From contig DBBN01000042.1 of NCBI GenBank assembly GCA_002292215.1, positions 1 to 64,000 on the forward strand: 64,000 nt of DNA. Reading direction: 5' to 3'. This document shows, piece by piece, positions 25,562 to 34,428 of this stretch. Below the pieces are notes generated by a model, which searched no databases, had not been told where the DNA came from, and was given only the letters and a program-made list of their open reading frames with translations. Position 1 is the first letter of the stretch, and each line of letters opens with the position of its first letter. This stretch comes from Glaciecola sp. UBA983. Lineage in GTDB: Bacteria > Pseudomonadota > Gammaproteobacteria > Enterobacterales > Alteromonadaceae. The position numbers and the translations under genes were made by a program.

Positions 25562-27808
25562 ATGAGTATCAGAACAAGCCTAAAAAAAGTATTACCGCCT
25601 ATTTCAATCACCGAACAAGAAGCACTTGATGCAGGTGATGTATGGATTGAGTCATCTATTTATCAAGGTAAACCTGATATGGCGGCATTGCGTTCGTTAC
25701 CTCAGGGAACATTAACTGCAGATGAGCAAGCTTTTCTCGATGGACCTGTGGTTGAGTTAATTAATATGGTTGATGATTATGCGCTATCAAACGAAGACCA
25801 TATTCCACAACCCGTGATTGATTTTTTATGTAAAAATAAATTCTTTTCAATGATCATTCCAAAGAAATTTGGTGGTCTGGAATTTTCTCCTTACGCCAAC
25901 TCTACAATAGTTGCGACGATCGCCGTCGCGTCAGGCGCCATTGCCGTGACAGTAATGGTACCTAATTCACTCGGTCCAGGTGAATTACTCATGCACTATG
26001 GTACTGAAGAGCAACAAAACTATTGGTTACCGCGTTTATCCGTCGGTACTGATATACCTTGTTTTGCGTTAACTGGCCCAGAAGCAGGATCAGATGCAGG
26101 GTCAATCCCTGATGCAGGTATTGTGTGTAAAGGTATGCACAATGGCGAAGAAGTATTAGGTCTGCGTGTTTCTTGGGACAAGCGATATATTACGCTTGCA
26201 CCGATTGCAACAGTTCTTGGCTTAGCCTTCAAAGTATTTGATCCTGAGCAATTATTGGGTGATGAATTAGAGTTAGGTATTACATGCGCACTATTACCAA
26301 AATCACACGCAGGTGTTGAGTTAGGTAATCGTCATGATCCAATGGGCGTACGTTTTTATAACGGTACTACTCGAGGTCAAGACGTCTTTATTCCGATGGA
26401 ATTTATCATCGGTGGGCAAAAGAATATCGGTCGTGGTTGGCAGATGCTCGTCAGCTGTTTAGGTGCTGGCCGAGGTATTTCGTTACCAGCAATGGGAGTC
26501 GCAACGGCACAAAGCGCATTTAAATCAACGGTTGAATATTCATTTGTGCGTGAACAATTTGGTGTACCTATTGGCCGCTTCGAAGGCATTCAAGAAAAAA
26601 TCGCTGACATTGCAGGTAAAACATTTTTACTCGAAGCGATGCGCGTATTAACCACCGAAGGCTTAGGTGAAGGGATCAAGCCATCCGTTGTTACCGCTAT
26701 TGCGAAATATCACATGACAGAATTAGGTCGTGATGTCATGAACCAAGCGATGGACGTGCAAGCGGGTAAAGCGATCCAAAAAGGTCCACAAAATACATTA
26801 TCTAATGGCTACCAATCTTTACCGATCGCCATTACTGTTGAAGGTGCAAACATCCTAACGCGTAATTTGATGATTTTTGGACAAGGCGCAATGCGCTGTC
26901 ATCCGTACCTTAAAGAAATGGTTGATTTGATTCATTCCGAAGATCAAGCAGCAGATGCACCGTTTAATAAAGTATTAGCTAAAACGGTCTGGTTTAGCAT
27001 CAAAAATGCATTGAGAAGTACTGTTAATAGTTATTTGCCGTTTCTACGCAGTGCTGATTCACAGCTAGCTGAAGTCAAACCTTACGAACAACGCTTGAAT
27101 TCAATTTCAGCTAAGTTAGCACCATTGGCTGATTTATCATTATTGGTACTCGGTGGTGATCTGAAAAAAGCCGAACTATTATCAGCACGTTTAGGTGATG
27201 TAATGAGTTACAGCTATGCTGCTATGGCGACAATTCGCTTTTATGAGCAACGTGTTTCTAACCGTGAAGAAGCAAAGCCTTATTTTGACTATGCAATGCA
27301 ATGGTCATTGGCACAAGCTGAGCAAGCAATTGTGAACTTTGTAAATAATTTCCCGCATGGCCCAACGCGCATTTTGATGCGTACTTTGACTAACACTTAC
27401 ACCTCAAGTGTATCAGGTATCAGCGATGACCTAGTACGCGAATTATCGACTGCAGCGATGCAAGATAGTTCGATCAAAGCAGAGTTGACCCATTTGGTGA
27501 AAATCAAAGCCGGCGACGGTAACGATATCAACGCACAAGCGTTCCTTGCTAAGCATGCAGTTTTGCCTATTTTAAGCAAGGTACAAAAAGCGCTGCGCGC
27601 ACATCCTGTTGTTCCGTTTATCTCATTTGAGCATGCGGTCAACAAAATGTTAGAAGCAGAACAAATAACACAAGATGAGCACACAGCATTACTAAGTTAT
27701 AACGAAAAACGTAAGCTGTCAGTTCGTGTAGATGAATTCACGTTTGATCTAGAACTTGTCGATGTCAATGGTCAACCGATTGTGGAAAGCCAATCTGACG
27801 CGGCATAA
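25562..27808 (+). CDS. fadE: FadE-type acyl-CoA dehydrogenase
   Basis: Protein of 748 residues. It has the acyl-CoA dehydrogenase core (FALTGPEAGSDAGSIPDAG, IGRGWQMLVSCLGAGRGISL, EGANILTRNLMIFGQGAMRCHP) plus the long C-terminal extension (DUF1974-type) special to FadE. It catalyses the FAD-dependent first step of fatty acid beta-oxidation. E. coli FadE is longer (about 814 residues) because of an N-terminal membrane region that is absent here. The gene has its own promoter, a FadR-like site and a strong terminator, so it is probably a single-gene unit repressed without fatty acids. Confidence 0.93.
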   Translation: MSIRTSLKKVLPPISITEQEALDAGDVWIESSIYQGKPDMAALRSLPQGTLTADEQAFLDGPVVELINMVDDYALSNEDHIPQPVIDFLCKNKFFSMIIPKKFGGLEFSPYANSTIVATIAVASGAIAVTVMVPNSLGPGELLMHYGTEEQQNYWLPRLSVGTDIPCFALTGPEAGSDAGSIPDAGIVCKGMHNGEEVLGLRVSWDKRYITLAPIATVLGLAFKVFDPEQLLGDELELGITCALLPKSHAGVELGNRHDPMGVRFYNGTTRGQDVFIPMEFIIGGQKNIGRGWQMLVSCLGAGRGISLPAMGVATAQSAFKSTVEYSFVREQFGVPIGRFEGIQEKIADIAGKTFLLEAMRVLTTEGLGEGIKPSVVTAIAKYHMTELGRDVMNQAMDVQAGKAIQKGPQNTLSNGYQSLPIAITVEGANILTRNLMIFGQGAMRCHPYLKEMVDLIHSEDQAADAPFNKVLAKTVWFSIKNALRSTVNSYLPFLRSADSQLAEVKPYEQRLNSISAKLAPLADLSLLVLGGDLKKAELLSARLGDVMSYSYAAMATIRFYEQRVSNREEAKPYFDYAMQWSLAQAEQAIVNFVNNFPHGPTRILMRTLTNTYTSSVSGISDDLVRELSTAAMQDSSIKAELTHLVKIKAGDGNDINAQAFLAKHAVLPILSKVQKALRAHPVVPFISFEHAVNKMLEAEQITQDEHTALLSYNEKRKLSVRVDEFTFDLELVDVNGQPIVESQSDAA

Positions 27809-27825
27809 GTTAGCATTAAGCATTT

Positions 27826-27852
27826 AGGCTACTTTCGAGTAGCCTTTTTTTT
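27826..27852 (+). terminator. Rho-independent terminator of fadE
   Basis: AGGCTACT at 27826-27833 pairs with AGTAGCCT at 27838-27845 around a TTCG loop, followed by seven T. It is 18 bp after the fadE stop. A textbook intrinsic terminator. Confidence 0.92.
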
Positions 27853-27941
27853 GCCTGTTTTTCGACCACCATTTGCCAATGCGCGACAATGATTTATCCT
27901 TAACGCATAATTTGTTATTTTCACTTGGCGCGAAGACTTAT

Positions 27942-28532
27942 ATGGCACAGTTATATTTTTATTATTCAGCAATGAATGCGGGCAAATCTACCGCCCTGTT
28001 ACAATCAGCCTATAACTATGAAGAACGTGGCATGCGCAGCGAAATATTCACAGCTGCGTTAGATCATCGTTTCGGTGAAGGCAAAGTCACATCACGCATT
28101 GGCTTAGCCAAACCCGCCCATTTATTTGCCCCTGAAAGTAATCTGTTCGAACACATCCAGCAGCTCAACGATGATGCTCCTCTCAATGCGATTTTTATTG
28201 ATGAGGCACAATTTTTATCCAAAGAACAAGTAATGCAACTAATTCATGTTGTTGATGATTTAAATATTCCTGTTTTAGCTTATGGTTTAAGAACTGATTT
28301 TCTAGGTGAGACTTTTGCTGGTAGTCATTATTTGTTAGCTTGGGCTGATAAACTCACTGAATTAAAAACCGTGTGCCATTGTGGTCGCAAAGCCAACTTC
28401 GTCGTTCGCTTAGATGAACATGGGCATGCAATTAAACACGGTGCTCAAGTTGAAATCGGGGGCAATGACCGCTATGAATCGATGTGCCGCAAACACTTTA
28501 AATCTCTAGTCTGGGGGCACTTACCCATTTAG
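27942..28532 (+). CDS. tdk: Thymidine kinase
   Basis: About 196 residues from the ATG at 27942; an upstream TTG at 27873 is in frame, but [17 protein letters not shown] is the family's normal N-terminus. The P-loop is SAMNAGKST, the Walker B-like strand is FIDEAQFL, and the zinc site includes CHCGRKANF and a later Cys in YESMCRKHF. It phosphorylates thymidine with ATP in the salvage pathway. GAAG precedes the ATG. Stands alone after the fadE terminator. Confidence 0.95.
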   Translation: MAQLYFYYSAMNAGKSTALLQSAYNYEERGMRSEIFTAALDHRFGEGKVTSRIGLAKPAHLFAPESNLFEHIQQLNDDAPLNAIFIDEAQFLSKEQVMQLIHVVDDLNIPVLAYGLRTDFLGETFAGSHYLLAWADKLTELKTVCHCGRKANFVVRLDEHGHAIKHGAQVEIGGNDRYESMCRKHFKSLVWGHLPI

Positions 28533-28635
28533 CGTAAATACATTGATTGCGGTCATTAATTGGGTACATTGGTTTGAATGATAGATGTTTGTCACTAAAT
28601 GATATTAGCTCACAGCGCTTGAGTGGGTTAATCTT

Positions 28636-28656
28636 TTGTCAATTTAATTGTGACAA
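28636..28656 (+). promoter_or_regulatory. Inverted repeat touching the ribosome site of the ACAD gene
   Basis: TTGTCA at 28636-28641 and TGACAA at 28651-28656 are separated by 9 bp and run into the AAGG ribosome site before the ATG at 28666. It could be an operator or an RNA hairpin that affects translation of the four-gene operon. Confidence 0.35.
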
Positions 28657-28665
28657 GGCATATTC

Positions 28666-29886
28666 ATGGATTTTTCTCATTCTCCCAAAACACAAGAATA
28701 TCTAGCGCGGGTTAACGCATTTATCAACGAACATATCGCGCCTATTGAGGCTGAAGTTTATGAGTTTTCGCATGAAAAAAATGCGCATGATGATTGGCAT
28801 TCGTGGCAACTACACCCTCAAGTTGAAGCGCTTAAAGCCAAGGCGAGAGAAGCGGGTTTAGCTAATTTATTTTTACCTGATAATGAATTAGGTCAAGGTC
28901 TGACGACACTTGAATATGCACCACTTGCTGAAGCGATGGGACATTACTCATTTGCACCCGAGATATTCAACTGTAATGCCCCTGATACCGGTAATATGGA
29001 AGTACTTTATCATTTTGGTTCTCCTTATCAACAGCAACAATGGCTTACACCATTACTAGCAGGAGAAATTCGCTCAGTATTTGGCATGACCGAGCCCCAA
29101 GTTGCATCGAGTGATGCTACCAACATGGAAGCACGGATTGATTTTGACGGTGACGATATCGTCATCAATGGCACTAAATGGTGGTCGACAGGATTGGGCC
29201 ATCCTAATGCAAAAATCATTGTCTTTATGGGGTTATCAAATCCAGAAAATGATCGCCATGCACAACATTCAATGGTATTAGTACCCGTTGAGAGTGAAGG
29301 GTTGACCATTAAACGCATGCTCACCGCCTATGGCGATTACGACGCACCGTATGGCCATGGGGAAATGATTTTTGATAATGTGCGAGTGCCCCGTAAAAAC
29401 CTAATTATGGGTGAAGGTAAAGGCTTCGCGATTGCACAAGGTCGTCTGGGCCCAGGTCGTATACATCATTGTATGCGTGCTATTGGCATGGCAGAACATG
29501 CATTAGAACTCGCTATTAAACGTGGTCTAGAACGCAACGCTTTTGGTAAACCCATCATGGAACTAGGTGGTAATAAAGAACGTATCGCACAAGCTCGAAT
29601 GAGTATTGAACAGGCACGTTTATTAACACTCCAAGCAGCATGGAAAATTGATAATCTAGGTGTCAAAAACGCGATGGTCGATATCAGTGCGATTAAAGTT
29701 GTCGTACCGAATATGTTAGAAAGCGTTGTCGATATGGCGGTTCAAATTCACGGCGGTGGCGGTATGTGTAATGATTTCCCATTGGCTCGATTTGCAGCTG
29801 GAGCTCGTATGTTACGTTTGGCTGATGGCCCAGATGAAGTGCACATGGCAATGGTTTCACGTCTTGAACTGCGCAAATATAAGTAA
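28666..29886 (+). CDS. Acyl-CoA dehydrogenase, ACAD10/11 or LvaC type
   Basis: Protein of 406 residues with the three-part acyl-CoA dehydrogenase fold: helical N-domain, beta middle domain (FGMTEPQVASSDATNMEA, then GTKWWSTGLGHPNAK), and helical C-domain (AIQGRLGPGRIHHCMRA-like region, ending VQIHGGGGMCNDF and RLADGPDEVHMAM). The WWSTGLGHPNAK block is typical of the clade that includes the dehydrogenase part of ACAD10/11 and LvaC. The next gene encodes an APH-like kinase, the partner fused to it in ACAD10/11. Predicted to convert a phosphorylated 4-hydroxyacyl-CoA to the enoyl-CoA, or to oxidise branched acyl-CoA. AAGG is 7 nt before ATG. Confidence 0.88.
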   Translation: MDFSHSPKTQEYLARVNAFINEHIAPIEAEVYEFSHEKNAHDDWHSWQLHPQVEALKAKAREAGLANLFLPDNELGQGLTTLEYAPLAEAMGHYSFAPEIFNCNAPDTGNMEVLYHFGSPYQQQQWLTPLLAGEIRSVFGMTEPQVASSDATNMEARIDFDGDDIVINGTKWWSTGLGHPNAKIIVFMGLSNPENDRHAQHSMVLVPVESEGLTIKRMLTAYGDYDAPYGHGEMIFDNVRVPRKNLIMGEGKGFAIAQGRLGPGRIHHCMRAIGMAEHALELAIKRGLERNAFGKPIMELGGNKERIAQARMSIEQARLLTLQAAWKIDNLGVKNAMVDISAIKVVVPNMLESVVDMAVQIHGGGGMCNDFPLARFAAGARMLRLADGPDEVHMAMVSRLELRKYK

Positions 29887-29890
29887 GTTG

Positions 29891-30979
29891 ATGAGTCAAA
29901 CTAAAGCATATAACGACCAAGCAAAAGCAGTACGCAATGGTGAAGAGTTAGCGATGGAGGCACTGCAGCCTTGGTTAGCAGCAACCCTCAATATTGATCC
30001 TAGCATTACACCAACCGTCACCCAATATTCTGGTGGCGCGTCTAATTGGACTTATTGCCTCACTTACCCAGATCGTGAAATCATTTTACGCCGAGCTCCC
30101 ACTGGCACCAAAGCAAAAGGGGCACATGATATGGGCCGTGAATATCGACTGCAACTCGCATTAAAGCCGGTATTCCCTCTTGTTCCTAACATGCTTGGGT
30201 ACAGTGACGATGAGCGTATTATCGGCTCTGAGTTTTATGTGATGCAAAAACTTAACGGCATTATTCCGCGACGAAATATGCCAAAAGGGCTTAATTTATC
30301 CACCTCTCAGGTACGCCAACTATGCACTAATGCGATCGACAGTATGATTGCGTTACATCAAGTGGATTATCAAGCCGCAGATTTGGCAGGGATCGCAAAA
30401 GGTGAAGGGTATATCAAGCGTCAAGTTGATGGCTGGAGTCATCGCTATCGCAAAGCCAAAACTTGGAATGTGCCTGCTGCCAATGGCATTATGGATTGGT
30501 TGCAACGCAACATGCCAGAACATGAATCCATTTGTTTAACTCATAATGATTTTCGTTTTGATAACCTAGTATTAGATAGTGATGATCCAACCAAAATCAT
30601 TGGCGTGCTCGATTGGGAATTAGCGACACTTGGCGACCCGTTAATGGATTTGGGTAATACGTTGGCGTATTGGATCCAAGCGGATGATGATTTTTTAGGT
30701 AAACAAACCGCGATGCAACCGACGCATTTGGAAGGCATGTTAACCCGCGCCGAAGTTATCCAATATTATGCGGATAAAACCGGTGCGGATATCAACCACT
30801 TTGCCTTTTATGAGGTGTATGGATTATTTCGTTTAGCGGCGATCGTATTACAAATCTATTATCGTTATCATCACCAACAAACCCGTAATCCAGCATTTAA
30901 ACACTTCTGGATTTTTACCCATTACTTGCTCCATCGTTGTCGAAAAATAATAAATAAACACACAAAGGATCACGCTTAA
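29891..30979 (+). CDS. APH-family kinase, ACAD10/11 or LvaA type
   Basis: About 362 residues from the ATG at 29891, 4 bp after the dehydrogenase stop; the frame is open further back inside that gene but the upstream part is not coding-like. It has the aminoglycoside-phosphotransferase/choline-kinase fold: QYSGGASNWTY nucleotide loop, ILRRAP Lys/Arg strand, Brenner motif THNDFRFDN (HxD...N) and metal motif LDWELATLGDP. Its tight coupling to an acyl-CoA dehydrogenase points to phosphorylation of a hydroxyacyl-CoA (as in LvaA), not antibiotic resistance. The SDR gene starts 1 bp after its stop. Confidence 0.85.
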   Translation: MSQTKAYNDQAKAVRNGEELAMEALQPWLAATLNIDPSITPTVTQYSGGASNWTYCLTYPDREIILRRAPTGTKAKGAHDMGREYRLQLALKPVFPLVPNMLGYSDDERIIGSEFYVMQKLNGIIPRRNMPKGLNLSTSQVRQLCTNAIDSMIALHQVDYQAADLAGIAKGEGYIKRQVDGWSHRYRKAKTWNVPAANGIMDWLQRNMPEHESICLTHNDFRFDNLVLDSDDPTKIIGVLDWELATLGDPLMDLGNTLAYWIQADDDFLGKQTAMQPTHLEGMLTRAEVIQYYADKTGADINHFAFYEVYGLFRLAAIVLQIYYRYHHQQTRNPAFKHFWIFTHYLLHRCRKIINKHTKDHA

Positions 30980-30980
30980 G

Positions 30981-31730
30981 ATGACTAGACAAAATATATT
31001 AATCACAGGTGCCAGTTCAGGTTTAGGAAAAGGCATGGCGGTTGAGTTTGCAAAACTTGGTCGTAACCTTGCCTTGTGCGCGCGTCGCGTCGAACGCTTA
31101 ACGGAGCTACAAGCTGAGCTTCTTGCCATCAACCCAGAAATCAAAGTCTTAATCAAAACATTAGATGTCAATGATCATGATGCTGTTTTTCGCGTCTTCA
31201 AGGAATTTGATGCTGAAATGGGCGGGCTAGATCGGATTATTGTGAATGCAGGAATGGGCAAAGGTGCGTCCATTGGCACCGGTTATTTCTACGCAAATAA
31301 ACAAACCGCTGAAACCAATTTTGTCGCAGCACTGGCGCAATGTGAAGCTGCATTAGAGATTTTTCGCCCTAAAAATGCAGGCCATTTAGTCACTATATCA
31401 TCCATATCAGCCGTGAGCAGCTATCGCCGCGCCATGACCGTTTATGCTGCAACCAAGGCGGCGTTAAGTTCAATGTCTGAGGGCATGCGCATTGATTTAA
31501 TGGATACAAATATTAAGGTCTCTACGATCCACCCAGGCTTTATTCGTAGTGAAATTAACGAAAAAGTAAAAAAAGTCCCTTTTATCGTGGATACCGAAAC
31601 CGGTTGTAAAGCGATGGTCAAAGCCATCGAAAAAGAAGGTGAAAACTCCTATGTTCCTGGTTGGCCTTGGGCATGGTTACAATGGTTTTTACGCATAGCG
31701 CCTAAATCCATTTTAAAGAAAATGAGCTAG
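30981..31730 (+). CDS. Short-chain dehydrogenase/reductase, third gene of the ACAD-APH operon
   Basis: Protein of 249 residues, classical SDR size. The NAD(P) motif is TGASSGLGKG, the strand IIVNAG follows, and the catalytic part has SSISAVSS and YAATK (Tyr-x3-Lys). The Arg-Arg after ALCARR suggests NADP(H) preference. The C-terminus has an amphipathic WPWAWLQWFLRIAPKS segment that may touch the membrane. The start is 1 bp after the kinase stop, so translation is coupled. By analogy with the lva operon it may act on a hydroxy- or oxo-acyl intermediate of the same pathway; the substrate is not known. Confidence 0.85.
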   Translation: MTRQNILITGASSGLGKGMAVEFAKLGRNLALCARRVERLTELQAELLAINPEIKVLIKTLDVNDHDAVFRVFKEFDAEMGGLDRIIVNAGMGKGASIGTGYFYANKQTAETNFVAALAQCEAALEIFRPKNAGHLVTISSISAVSSYRRAMTVYAATKAALSSMSEGMRIDLMDTNIKVSTIHPGFIRSEINEKVKKVPFIVDTETGCKAMVKAIEKEGENSYVPGWPWAWLQWFLRIAPKSILKKMS

Positions 31731-31743
31731 CCGGGAGTCCACC

Positions 31744-32622
31744 ATGGAAGCATCATTTTTTACCCAGGTATTATTACCAGCAAGTCTAGCGTTGATCATG
31801 TTTGGCATGGGGTTATCGTTGACGTTAGATGACTTCAAACGATTAATGCGCACACCCAAAGCGGTATCGTTAGGTTTATTTGGACAAATGATTTGTTTGC
31901 CATTGGTTGCCTTTGCGCTGTGTGTAGCATTAGATGTTGCCCCGCATATTGCGATTGGAATTATGGTGCTAGCGGCTTGCCCTGGCGGCACATCTTCTAA
32001 TCTATTAAGTCATATTGGTCGCGCTAATTTAGCATTATCGGTATCATTAACTGCAATTACGACGGTTTTGTGTGTAGTGACGACCCCATGGTTGATTAAA
32101 TTTAGTGTTGATTATTTTACTATCCTTCCCAAAGAACCCTTTTCATTACTTAAGACTTCATTGAGTCTGTTGGTGATAACCTTGATCCCAATCTTGATTG
32201 GTATGAGTGTCCGCCATTACGCATTGAGGTTTGCCCAGCGCAGCGAGGGCTTATTTCGACATATTTCTACGTTATTTTTGTTTACGATGATTATACTCAT
32301 ATCGATTGATGAACAAGAAATGCTGCTCGAGTCTTTCCCAAATGTCTTTATATTGACCTTTGGTTTAAATATGTTGGCCACCGTTATTGGTGTGGCTTTG
32401 GCGCGAATAGGCAATTTATCTGACAATGATGCAGTCACTTTAGGGATAGAGGTCGGTACGCAAAACGCCACGATGTCGATTCTGATCTCGGTGAGTTTTT
32501 TACAGCATCCTGAATATGCCATTGCTTCAGGGGTGTATGGAGTCACCATGTACGTCGGTGCATTTATCTTGATTATGTCTCGTAAATTAGGCTGGTTTGG
32601 GTTTACACCAAAGGTCTCATAA
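31744..32622 (+). CDS. SBF/BASS-family sodium symporter-like permease
   Basis: Protein of 292 residues with about nine or ten membrane helices. It has the bile acid:sodium symporter family features AACPGGTSSNLLSHIGRANLALS-type motif around residue 80 and the second repeat motif TLGIEVGTQNATM around residue 236. It would carry an organic anion across the inner membrane with sodium. GGGAG is 8 nt before the ATG. It begins 13 bp after the SDR, so it may bring in the organic acid that the ACAD-kinase-SDR genes break down; this is inference. Confidence 0.85.
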   Translation: MEASFFTQVLLPASLALIMFGMGLSLTLDDFKRLMRTPKAVSLGLFGQMICLPLVAFALCVALDVAPHIAIGIMVLAACPGGTSSNLLSHIGRANLALSVSLTAITTVLCVVTTPWLIKFSVDYFTILPKEPFSLLKTSLSLLVITLIPILIGMSVRHYALRFAQRSEGLFRHISTLFLFTMIILISIDEQEMLLESFPNVFILTFGLNMLATVIGVALARIGNLSDNDAVTLGIEVGTQNATMSILISVSFLQHPEYAIASGVYGVTMYVGAFILIMSRKLGWFGFTPKVS

Positions 32623-32694
32623 CAGTTGCCTTTGCACTAGTATCGGTTACAATGGCATTTGTAATAGTGCGATAATTGGTAAAGGAATACTAAA

Positions 32695-34425
32695 TTGAAT
32701 CACGATGTTCATGGACGAATAACGAGTTGGCGGATCACATTGATAAAATCAATCTTGTGCACATTATGTGGGTTGTTATTATGGCTGGCATTGATTGCGC
32801 AAGCTCATGCTGCCGATGTCCCCCTCGTTGTTGCGGCCCCCCCCCATTCGCCTAAAAACCTAGACCCCACACTATTTCCTAATTCGGATCTGACCCTAAT
32901 ATCCAGTCAAGATCTTGATACGGTTGTGAACCAAGCGCTACAGACCTTCTATACCCCTGGTGCTGCAGTCGCCATTGTGCATGATGGTAAAATTGTGCAT
33001 GCCAAAGGTTATGGCAAACGCCATATCGAAGACGACTTAGCGGTTAATCAATATACCTATTTTCGTATTGCTTCAACGACTAAAGCATTTACTGCTGCGA
33101 CCATGGCTATCTTAGTGGATGAAGGTAAAATTGCATGGAATGATAAGGTATCCGACCATTTACCTGAATTCAAATTATCCAATCCCTATGTCACTGCTGA
33201 ATTTACTATTTTAGATTTGTTTACTCATCGCAGCGGTCTTGTGGGTGGCGCAGGTGATAGTATGCTGTGGCCTGAACCGTCCGGTTTTACGCGCAAAGAA
33301 CTCATTCATAATCTACGTCACTTAACCCCCGCTTATAGTTTCCGCTCAACCTATGCGTATTCTAATGTGATGTATATTACCGCCGCAGAAATCGTAGCAA
33401 AAATTAGTGGTATGCCGTGGTCACAATTTTTACACGAACGCATTTTTTCCCCACTCAATATCCAATGTTACGGTGGTGCCATGCCTAACACCGCCCTTGC
33501 GAATGTCGCGTTAAGTTATGGACACGATGATGAACGAGGGATCTATGCGATCCCACGTAATGGCATTTATGGTTCAGAAATACTTTCCGCAGCCGCTGGC
33601 GGGGTAGTGTGTAATGCGCAAGGTATGGCAGTTTGGTTACAAGCACTGCTTAATGACGCGATGACAGTGAAGGGTGAGGCACTATTTTCGACCGAACAAC
33701 TTGAAGAAAGGTTTACATCACAGATCCCATTGTATATTTCGACGCATGCGAAACAAACGCATCGAACGCATTTTAAAAGTTATGCCATCGGCTGGCGTAA
33801 AGAAAACATCTATGGGTATGAAATGATATCCCACACCGGAACGCTCTCTGGTTATCAAGCCTATGTGGCGATGATCCCTGAGCTATCTTTAGGCGTGGTG
33901 GTGCTCAATAATGGTTCAAACTATGGCGTGCGGTCTGCCATTATGCAAGCGGTCATTAAATCAGTGATGCCCGAATCACCTGACATCGACTGGGTACAGC
34001 ATTATGTTGACTATCAAGATGAACAAGAAGCGCGGTATCTCGCTCGCCTACTTCCTGATCCTATTGGCAGTGGCATTATGCTATTACCTGTCGAAAATTA
34101 TCTCGGTACGTTTAATGATAAATGGTTTGGTAAAATTACATTATGGGAAAATGCGCAAGGTACGTTGCGTTTTAAAAGTCAAAAAATGCCGACTTTGAAA
34201 GGCGATCTAGAAGCATTTGGCGAACACTCTTGGCTCGTTCGTTGGGACAATCAAAATGCCGCTAGTGACGCATTTATCCATTTTGATGTTCGTCCAGATC
34301 ATTCCATTAAAGGGTTATCTATGTATCCTTATACGGCCAAAGAGATCGTCAACCACGAATACCGTGATATGTATTTTACGCCTTGGTCCGAAAACGTCAT
34401 ACCGATAGTACAAGGTGTAGAATAG
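32695..34425 (+). CDS. Secreted serine hydrolase, class C beta-lactamase fold
   Basis: Protein of 576 residues from a TTG start with AAAGGA 8 nt upstream. A signal peptide ends at AHA-AD near residue 39. The beta-lactamase/PBP-type hydrolase domain covers about 75-420, with nucleophile motif Ser127-Thr-Thr-Lys130, the YSN motif in TYAYSNVMY, and HTG in place of KTG (SHTGTLSGY). A C-terminal beta-rich domain (about 445-576) resembles those added to PBP4*/esterase-type members. This set fits an esterase or D-amino-acid peptidase better than an antibiotic-resistance enzyme. Only 3 bp separate it from tamA, suggesting an operon with tamA-tamB. Confidence 0.85.
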   Translation: MNHDVHGRITSWRITLIKSILCTLCGLLLWLALIAQAHAADVPLVVAAPPHSPKNLDPTLFPNSDLTLISSQDLDTVVNQALQTFYTPGAAVAIVHDGKIVHAKGYGKRHIEDDLAVNQYTYFRIASTTKAFTAATMAILVDEGKIAWNDKVSDHLPEFKLSNPYVTAEFTILDLFTHRSGLVGGAGDSMLWPEPSGFTRKELIHNLRHLTPAYSFRSTYAYSNVMYITAAEIVAKISGMPWSQFLHERIFSPLNIQCYGGAMPNTALANVALSYGHDDERGIYAIPRNGIYGSEILSAAAGGVVCNAQGMAVWLQALLNDAMTVKGEALFSTEQLEERFTSQIPLYISTHAKQTHRTHFKSYAIGWRKENIYGYEMISHTGTLSGYQAYVAMIPELSLGVVVLNNGSNYGVRSAIMQAVIKSVMPESPDIDWVQHYVDYQDEQEARYLARLLPDPIGSGIMLLPVENYLGTFNDKWFGKITLWENAQGTLRFKSQKMPTLKGDLEAFGEHSWLVRWDNQNAASDAFIHFDVRPDHSIKGLSMYPYTAKEIVNHEYRDMYFTPWSENVIPIVQGVE

Positions 34426-34428
34426 ATT

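Noticed and set aside
27873..27941. Upstream TTG extension of tdk
   Set aside because: The family N-terminus begins exactly at the later ATG (27942).
29726..29890. Upstream extension of the APH-type kinase inside the dehydrogenase gene
   Set aside because: It is out of frame with the dehydrogenase and not kinase-like; the ATG at 29891 fits the family.
29891..30979. Aminoglycoside resistance kinase
   Set aside because: Shares only the fold; its operon with an acyl-CoA dehydrogenase and an SDR points to acyl-CoA metabolism.
32695..34425. Antibiotic-resistance AmpC beta-lactamase
   Set aside because: HTG replaces KTG and there is a long extra C-terminal domain; the operon context is tamA-tamB.
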